Position numbers and translations under genes: made by a program
Notes under the pieces: generated by a model
Told to the model about the DNA's origin: nothing
The model's database searches: none
What the model saw: the letters and a program-made list of their open reading frames with translations, nothing else
Source: an uncultured Campylobacter sp.
GTDB lineage: Bacteria; Campylobacterota; Campylobacteria; Campylobacterales; Campylobacteraceae
Reading direction: 5' to 3'
DNA length: 18,926 nt
Assembly: GCA_938041615.1 (NCBI GenBank)
Contig: CALISV010000386.1
Span: 1-18,926, forward strand
Part shown: positions 15,132 to 18,926 of the stretch, piece after piece
Numbering within the stretch: the stretch's first letter is position 1
Layout: every line of letters begins with the position of its first letter

Positions 15132-15793
15132 TGACGCAAATTTTGCTCGTAGAGGACGATGAGACGCTAAGCGAACTCATCAACGAGTATCTGAGCGAAC
15201 AAGGCTACGACGTGACCGTTTGCGCCGATGCTAAAGCGGCTCTAGATACCGCCTACGAGCGAAATTTTGATATCCTCATCCTCGACGTCAAGCTGCCTAA
15301 AGGCGACGGTTTCTCCCTTTTGCGCGAACTTAGGCGGCTTGGCGACGACACGCCTGCGATCTTTACCACCTCGCTAAACGCGCTGCAAGACCTAGAGATC
15401 GGCTACAAAAGCGGCTGCGACGACTATTTAAAAAAGCCCTACGAGCTAAAAGAGCTTTTGCTTCGTATTCAAATTTTAATCAAGCGCAAATTTTCTCACG
15501 TAAATGACGAATTTATCGAGCTTAATGGCGGATATAAATTTTATCCAAGCTCCAAAACGCTCCGGCAAAACGGGCAAATCGTAAGCCTCTCAAACAAAGA
15601 AAGCGAGCTTTTGGCGCTATTTTTGGAAAATAAAAACGCGCTGCTTAGCAAGGAGGCGATATTTGAGAAAATTTGGAACTACGGCGAGGAGCCCAGCGAG
15701 CTGAGTCTGCGGGTTTACGTTAAAAATTTGCGCCGCATTTTAGGCAAGGACGCGATCGTAAATAGGCGCGGCGACGGCTATATCTATGTCTGA
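15131..15793 (+). CDS. OmpR-family response regulator (DccR-like)
   Basis: A 220-residue DNA-binding response regulator. The receiver domain (about 1-120) begins MTQILLVEDDE with the acidic pair D9/D10, phosphoacceptor D52 (ILILDVKLP), T79 in IFTTS and K102 in LKKP. The C-terminal winged helix (about 128-220) has LSNKESELLALFLEN, and ends with SLRVYVKNLRRILGKDAIVNRRGDGYIYV-type OmpR recognition-helix and wing sequence. It starts on the A of the preceding gene's TAA and overlaps the kinase by 8 bp (ATGTCTGA). The promoter of its operon carries a direct repeat resembling the DccR box, so I suspect a DccR orthologue, controlling its own operon and possibly macA. Orthology rests on the box and architecture, not on alignment. 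Confidence 0.93.
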   Translation: MTQILLVEDDETLSELINEYLSEQGYDVTVCADAKAALDTAYERNFDILILDVKLPKGDGFSLLRELRRLGDDTPAIFTTSLNALQDLEIGYKSGCDDYLKKPYELKELLLRIQILIKRKFSHVNDEFIELNGGYKFYPSSKTLRQNGQIVSLSNKESELLALFLENKNALLSKEAIFEKIWNYGEEPSELSLRVYVKNLRRILGKDAIVNRRGDGYIYV

Positions 15794-16958
15794 GCGCTCC
15801 GCCGTTATAGCTAAAATCCTCTCGCTTTATCTCATCACTAGCACCCTATTTTTGGGGTATTTTTTCACGAACGACTATAAGATGAAAAAAGAAGCCCTCA
15901 TCTCAAACGAGGTAAAAAATCTAAAAGAGATCAAGATGGGTATCTATATGAAAGCGCGTATGGACGGGCTTGGCGCAGTAAAAAGCTTTACCGCCGAAAA
16001 AGACGTCAAAGCCTGCATCGTAACTAAAAGCGGTCAAATTTTATACGGCGAGGCGGGCTGCGCTAAATTTGACGACGCCCAGAGTAGCACGGTCGCAGCA
16101 GACGGCCGAGTGGAGATATTTGAAGCCTTGCAAAACATGGACGAAGGCGGCGCGGACGAGCTAGCCACGGCAAAGATCGCGCTAAGCGGTAAGAATGTCG
16201 CGAGCGAGCTAAATTTGCTACGGCTGCGTACGGCGCTAAATTTGCTTATCGTTTTAGGCGTCATCATGATAATCGCCTTTTATCTAGCAAAGACCGCGCT
16301 AGCGCCGCTACACGCCAAGATCGCCGCGCTAAATCGCTTTATAAAAGACTCTACTCACGAGATAAACGCACCCCTTAGCGTCATACTTATGAGCATCGAA
16401 ACGGCAGATAAAAGTAGCCTAAGCCAGAGAAATCTAAAGCGCCTAAACAACATCCAAACCGCGGCTAAAACGCTAAGCCACATCTACGAGGACCTCACGT
16501 ATTTATCCTTTGGTGCCGAGCGCTGCGCACCAAAAGAAGAGCTAAATTTGAAAGATATTTTAAACGAGCGACTCGAATTTTTTGCTCCGTTTTTTGCTAA
16601 ACGAGGGCTTGATTTAAGGCTAAATTTAAAAGACGCTCTCATAAATGCAAATGGCTATGAGCTAAAACGTGCGGTGGATAACCTACTAAGCAACGCCGTA
16701 AAATACGCAAACCAAGGCGGCTACGTCGCGGTTAGTTTGCAAGACGGCGAGCTAAAAATCTCAAATAGCGGCGAGGGGTTAAGCAAAGAGCAGCAAGATA
16801 AAATTTTCGAGCGATACACGCGGTTTAACGAAGATCAAGGCGGCTTTGGCATCGGGCTAAATTTAGTCAAAAGAGCCTGCGAAAACAACGCCATATCCGT
16901 AACATGCGAAAGCGAATCCGGCAAAGAAACTACCTTTACGCTTAGGTGGACTCATTAA
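15786..16958 (+). CDS. Sensor histidine kinase, HAMP-less (DccS-like)
   Basis: A 390-residue inner-membrane kinase that should phosphorylate the regulator encoded just upstream. Helix 1 is at about 8-27, a periplasmic sensor of about 120 residues spans 28-148, and helix 2 is at about 149-168. Only some 22 residues separate helix 2 from the phosphorylated H191 (STHEINAPLS), too few for a HAMP domain. The ATPase domain has the N box DNLLSNAVKYA (298-308, N303), a G1 box NSGEG (327-331; the usual Asp is Asn), and G2 GFGIGL (353-358). The sensor contains two cysteines, C77 and C92, about 15 residues apart around a likely beta-hairpin (IVTKSGQILYG), which could form a disulfide. The gene overlaps the regulator by 8 bp. 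Signal unknown; the secreted repeat protein is an obvious candidate partner. Confidence 0.92.
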   Translation: MSERSAVIAKILSLYLITSTLFLGYFFTNDYKMKKEALISNEVKNLKEIKMGIYMKARMDGLGAVKSFTAEKDVKACIVTKSGQILYGEAGCAKFDDAQSSTVAADGRVEIFEALQNMDEGGADELATAKIALSGKNVASELNLLRLRTALNLLIVLGVIMIIAFYLAKTALAPLHAKIAALNRFIKDSTHEINAPLSVILMSIETADKSSLSQRNLKRLNNIQTAAKTLSHIYEDLTYLSFGAERCAPKEELNLKDILNERLEFFAPFFAKRGLDLRLNLKDALINANGYELKRAVDNLLSNAVKYANQGGYVAVSLQDGELKISNSGEGLSKEQQDKIFERYTRFNEDQGGFGIGLNLVKRACENNAISVTCESESGKETTFTLRWTH

Positions 16959-17066
16959 ATTTGACGATTTTAAGGACGCATGTTTGGCTAGATAAAATTT
17001 GTGAAAAAGCCAGCCGTAAAAACAGCCTACCTTTAACCGCAAATTTTACCCGAGCAACCAAATTTG
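16959..17066. other. Convergent intergenic spacer, weak hairpins only
   Basis: This 108-bp spacer between the kinase gene and the leftward acnB holds an 8-bp inverted repeat GCAAATTT (17039-17046) / AAATTTGC (17060-17067), reaching the first base of the acnB stop, and a 5-bp one TGGCT (16985-16989) / AGCCA (17008-17012). Neither has a following U-tract, and AAATTT palindromes are common throughout, so terminator function is doubtful. Confidence 0.35.
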
Positions 17067-18926
17067 CTAAATTTTAAAATTTTCTATCTCGTTAAAATTT
17101 AGATAGCGGTAGATCTGCGCCTCTTTGCCCGCAAGCTTTTGGGGCACTATGCTCATGTATTCGCTCACGCTGGGTAGCCTGCCCAGCACGGCGCAAACTG
17201 CCGCTAGCTCGGCGCTACCAAGATACACGCGCGCGCCCATACCCATGCGGTTATCAAAATTTCTCGTCGAAGTCGAAAACACCGTCGCGCCGTCGTTTAC
17301 GCGGGCTTGGTTACCCATACAAAGCGAGCAGCCGGGTACCTCCGTGCGAGCGCCTACCGCACGGAAAATATCGTAGTACCCCTCCTTTTCTAGCAGTGCC
17401 TGATCCATCTTTGTAGGCGGCGCGATCCAAAGGCGAGTCGGCAGCGTTCCAAGCCCCCGCAGAGCCTCGCCCAGTGCGCGGTAGTGGCCGATATTGGTCA
17501 TACAGCTACCCACAAACACCTCGTCAATCTCGTGCGGACGCGAGCTGTCGGCCAAAATTTCGCTCAGAGTCGCGACGTCGTCGGGATCGTTCGGGCAGGC
17601 CAGGATGGGCTCAGTGATCTCATCTAAATTTATTTCGATCACCTCGGCGTAGCGCGCGTTTTTGTCCGCTCGCAGTAACTCCGGCGCCGCTAGCCACTCG
17701 CGCATTTTCGCCGCGCGCCGCTCCAGGCTAGCCCTACTTTCGTAGCCCGCCTCTATCATGGCCTCGATGAGAGCGACGTTTGAGCGGACGTATTCGCAGA
17801 CGCTCTGCTTGCTCAAATTTACCGCGCAGGCCGCCGCAGAGCGCTCTCCCGAGGCGTCGCTTAACTCAAAGGCTTGCTCGACTTTTAGCTCCTCCAGCCC
17901 TTCGATTTCTAAAATTTTACCCGCAAATACGTTTTTCTTGCCCTTCTTTTCGACCGTGAGCAGTCCGCGCTTGATCGCGTAGTACGGGATCGCGTTTACC
18001 AGATCGCGCAGCGTCACGCCCTTTTGCAGCCGCCCGCTAAATCGCACGAGCACGGAGTCTGGCATATTTAGCGGCATAGCCCCGGATACCGCCGCAAACG
18101 CCACCAGTCCGCTGCCCGCAGGGAAGCTCACGCCGATAGGAAACCGCGTATGAGAGTCGCCGCCAGTGCCCACGGTGTCTGGTAGCACCATGCGGTTTAG
18201 CCACGAGTGTATGACGCCGTCGCCGGGCCTCAGACTCACTCCGCCGCGCGAGCTCATAAATTTAGGCAGCGTCCTTTGCGTCTCGAGGTCGCTAGGCTTT
18301 GGATAGGCCGCCGTGTGGCAAAAACTCTGCAGCACGAAATCTGCCGAAAATCCGAGGCTTGCCAACTCCTTGATCTCGTCGCGCGTCATCGGCCCGGTAG
18401 TATCCTGCGAGCCTACGGTTAGAGTCGCCGGTTCGCAGTACTGCCCGGCTCTAACGCCCCCCACGCCGCAGGCCTTGCCGACGATCTTTTGAGCTAGCGT
18501 GTAGCCCTCGCTCTCATCCGTTTGCGGCTGCGCGGGCTTCGCAAATATATCCTCTGCGCCCAAATTTAACGCGGCTCTAGCCTTAGCGCAAAGCGAACGG
18601 CCGATGATGAGCGGTATGCGCCCGCCCGCTCTGATCTCGTCAAATATCGTGTTTGGCGCAAGCGTAAAACGAGCGACCGGCTCGCCTTGGGGCTTAGCAT
18701 TTTCGTTTAAATTTTCAAATTTAGCTTCGCCGTAAATTTGAACTCCATCAAATTTACCCTCGGCGCTCAAATTTACCCGCCCGACGCGGAAAATCTCGCC
18801 CTCATACGGGTAGATATCCACGACGTCGCCTGTCTCTAGCGCGCTTACGTCGGCTACTATCGGTAGCGCGCCGCTATCCTCGGCTGTGTTAAAAAATATC
18901 GGCGCGATCGCCGTTCCTATAACGAT
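17067..18926 (-). CDS. acnB: Aconitate hydratase B, 5' part cut by window edge
   Basis: The main TCA-cycle aconitase, converting citrate to isocitrate through cis-aconitate with a [4Fe-4S] cluster. The frame stays open to the right edge: 619 residues are visible, and comparison with E. coli AcnB (865 residues) suggests roughly 235 N-terminal residues are missing. The visible part opens with [22 protein letters not shown], the AcnB swivel-domain region. Cluster ligands are C475 ([10 protein letters not shown]), C533 and C536 (PGCSLCMGN). Catalytic-region motifs include [11 protein letters not shown] and [11 protein letters not shown]. The GTG at 18821 is an internal valine codon, not the start. 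Some AcnB proteins double as mRNA-binding regulators when the cluster is lost; nothing here tests that. It is convergent with the kinase gene. Confidence 0.96.
   Translation of the reverse strand: MVIGTAIAPIFFNTAEDSGALPIVADVSALETGDVVDIYPYEGEIFRVGRVNLSAEGKFDGVQIYGEAKFENLNENAKPQGEPVARFTLAPNTIFDEIRAGGRIPLIIGRSLCAKARAALNLGAEDIFAKPAQPQTDESEGYTLAQKIVGKACGVGGVRAGQYCEPATLTVGSQDTTGPMTRDEIKELASLGFSADFVLQSFCHTAAYPKPSDLETQRTLPKFMSSRGGVSLRPGDGVIHSWLNRMVLPDTVGTGGDSHTRFPIGVSFPAGSGLVAFAAVSGAMPLNMPDSVLVRFSGRLQKGVTLRDLVNAIPYYAIKRGLLTVEKKGKKNVFAGKILEIEGLEELKVEQAFELSDASGERSAAACAVNLSKQSVCEYVRSNVALIEAMIEAGYESRASLERRAAKMREWLAAPELLRADKNARYAEVIEINLDEITEPILACPNDPDDVATLSEILADSSRPHEIDEVFVGSCMTNIGHYRALGEALRGLGTLPTRLWIAPPTKMDQALLEKEGYYDIFRAVGARTEVPGCSLCMGNQARVNDGATVFSTSTRNFDNRMGMGARVYLGSAELAAVCAVLGRLPSVSEYMSIVPQKLAGKEAQIYRYLNFNEIENFKI

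Noticed and set aside
14849..15183. Two antisense open frames (about 96 and 82 codons) opposite the Met/Lys/Asp repeat gene
   Set aside because: They are Ser/Phe/Ile-rich mirror translations of a low-complexity repeat, have no Shine-Dalgarno, and lie opposite a gene with a strong ribosome site and signal peptide.
17039..17067. GCAAATTT/AAATTTGC inverted repeat as the acnB terminator
   Set aside because: No U-tract follows on either strand and AAATTT palindromes are common here, so I list it only as part of a spacer.
18819..18821. GTG as the start of a 584-residue aconitase
   Set aside because: The frame is open further right and encodes AcnB-like sequence (APIFFNT), so the gene simply runs off the window.

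Overview
The window looks like a chromosomal segment of a Campylobacter species, probably one of the higher-GC, often oral ones (C. showae, C. rectus or C. curvus type). The grounds are gene content, gene order, the very frequent self-complementary hexamer AAATTT, short intergenic gaps, and many 1-14 bp gene overlaps. Species is inferred, not proven. It is almost fully coding: the longest gene-free stretch is 145 bp (13765-13909). I see no tRNA, rRNA, insertion sequence, CRISPR array or prophage.

Left block (1-7322, all leftward). Six tightly packed genes read from about 7340 down: a COG3400-type nucleotide-binding/RCK_C protein, aroB, an MscS-family mechanosensitive channel, mtaB (tRNA methylthiotransferase), a membrane-bound FtsH-like AAA ATPase whose protease zinc site is destroyed, and mogA (cut by the left edge). 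From memory, the core order tgt / COG3400 / aroB / MscS / mtaB / FtsH-like also occurs in Helicobacter pylori (around HP0281-HP0286) and Campylobacter jejuni (around Cj1005c-Cj1011). A good extended -10 promoter for this block sits in the 35 bp before tgt.

Middle block. Divergently, tgt and a short CorA-like membrane protein run rightward (7358-9196) and meet a leftward macA-macB-tolC tripartite efflux operon (13764-9261). The convergent 3' ends share a perfect 10-bp inverted repeat containing both stop codons. MacB starts with TTG. The outer-membrane component is a lipoprotein of the NodT/CmeC type.

Right block. An AEC-family permease (13910-14821) is divergent from macA. It is followed by a small operon: a secreted 81-residue protein made almost only of Met, Lys, Asp and Glu (MXKDX-repeat type), then an OmpR-family response regulator and a HAMP-less histidine kinase. 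These three genes overlap by 1 and 8 bp. The last gene is acnB (aconitase B, leftward, its N-terminus beyond the right edge).

The most interesting connection is regulatory. The promoter of the repeat-protein/two-component operon carries TTTCAC-N6-TTCAC. The macA promoter carries TTAAC-N6-TTAAC at nearly the same distance from its -10. Both resemble the direct repeat that I recall for the C. jejuni DccR regulator, covering the -35 region. The model is an envelope-stress circuit in which the kinase/regulator pair controls itself, the metal-ligand-like repeat protein and the MacAB-TolC pump. This is inference from sequence and needs binding data.
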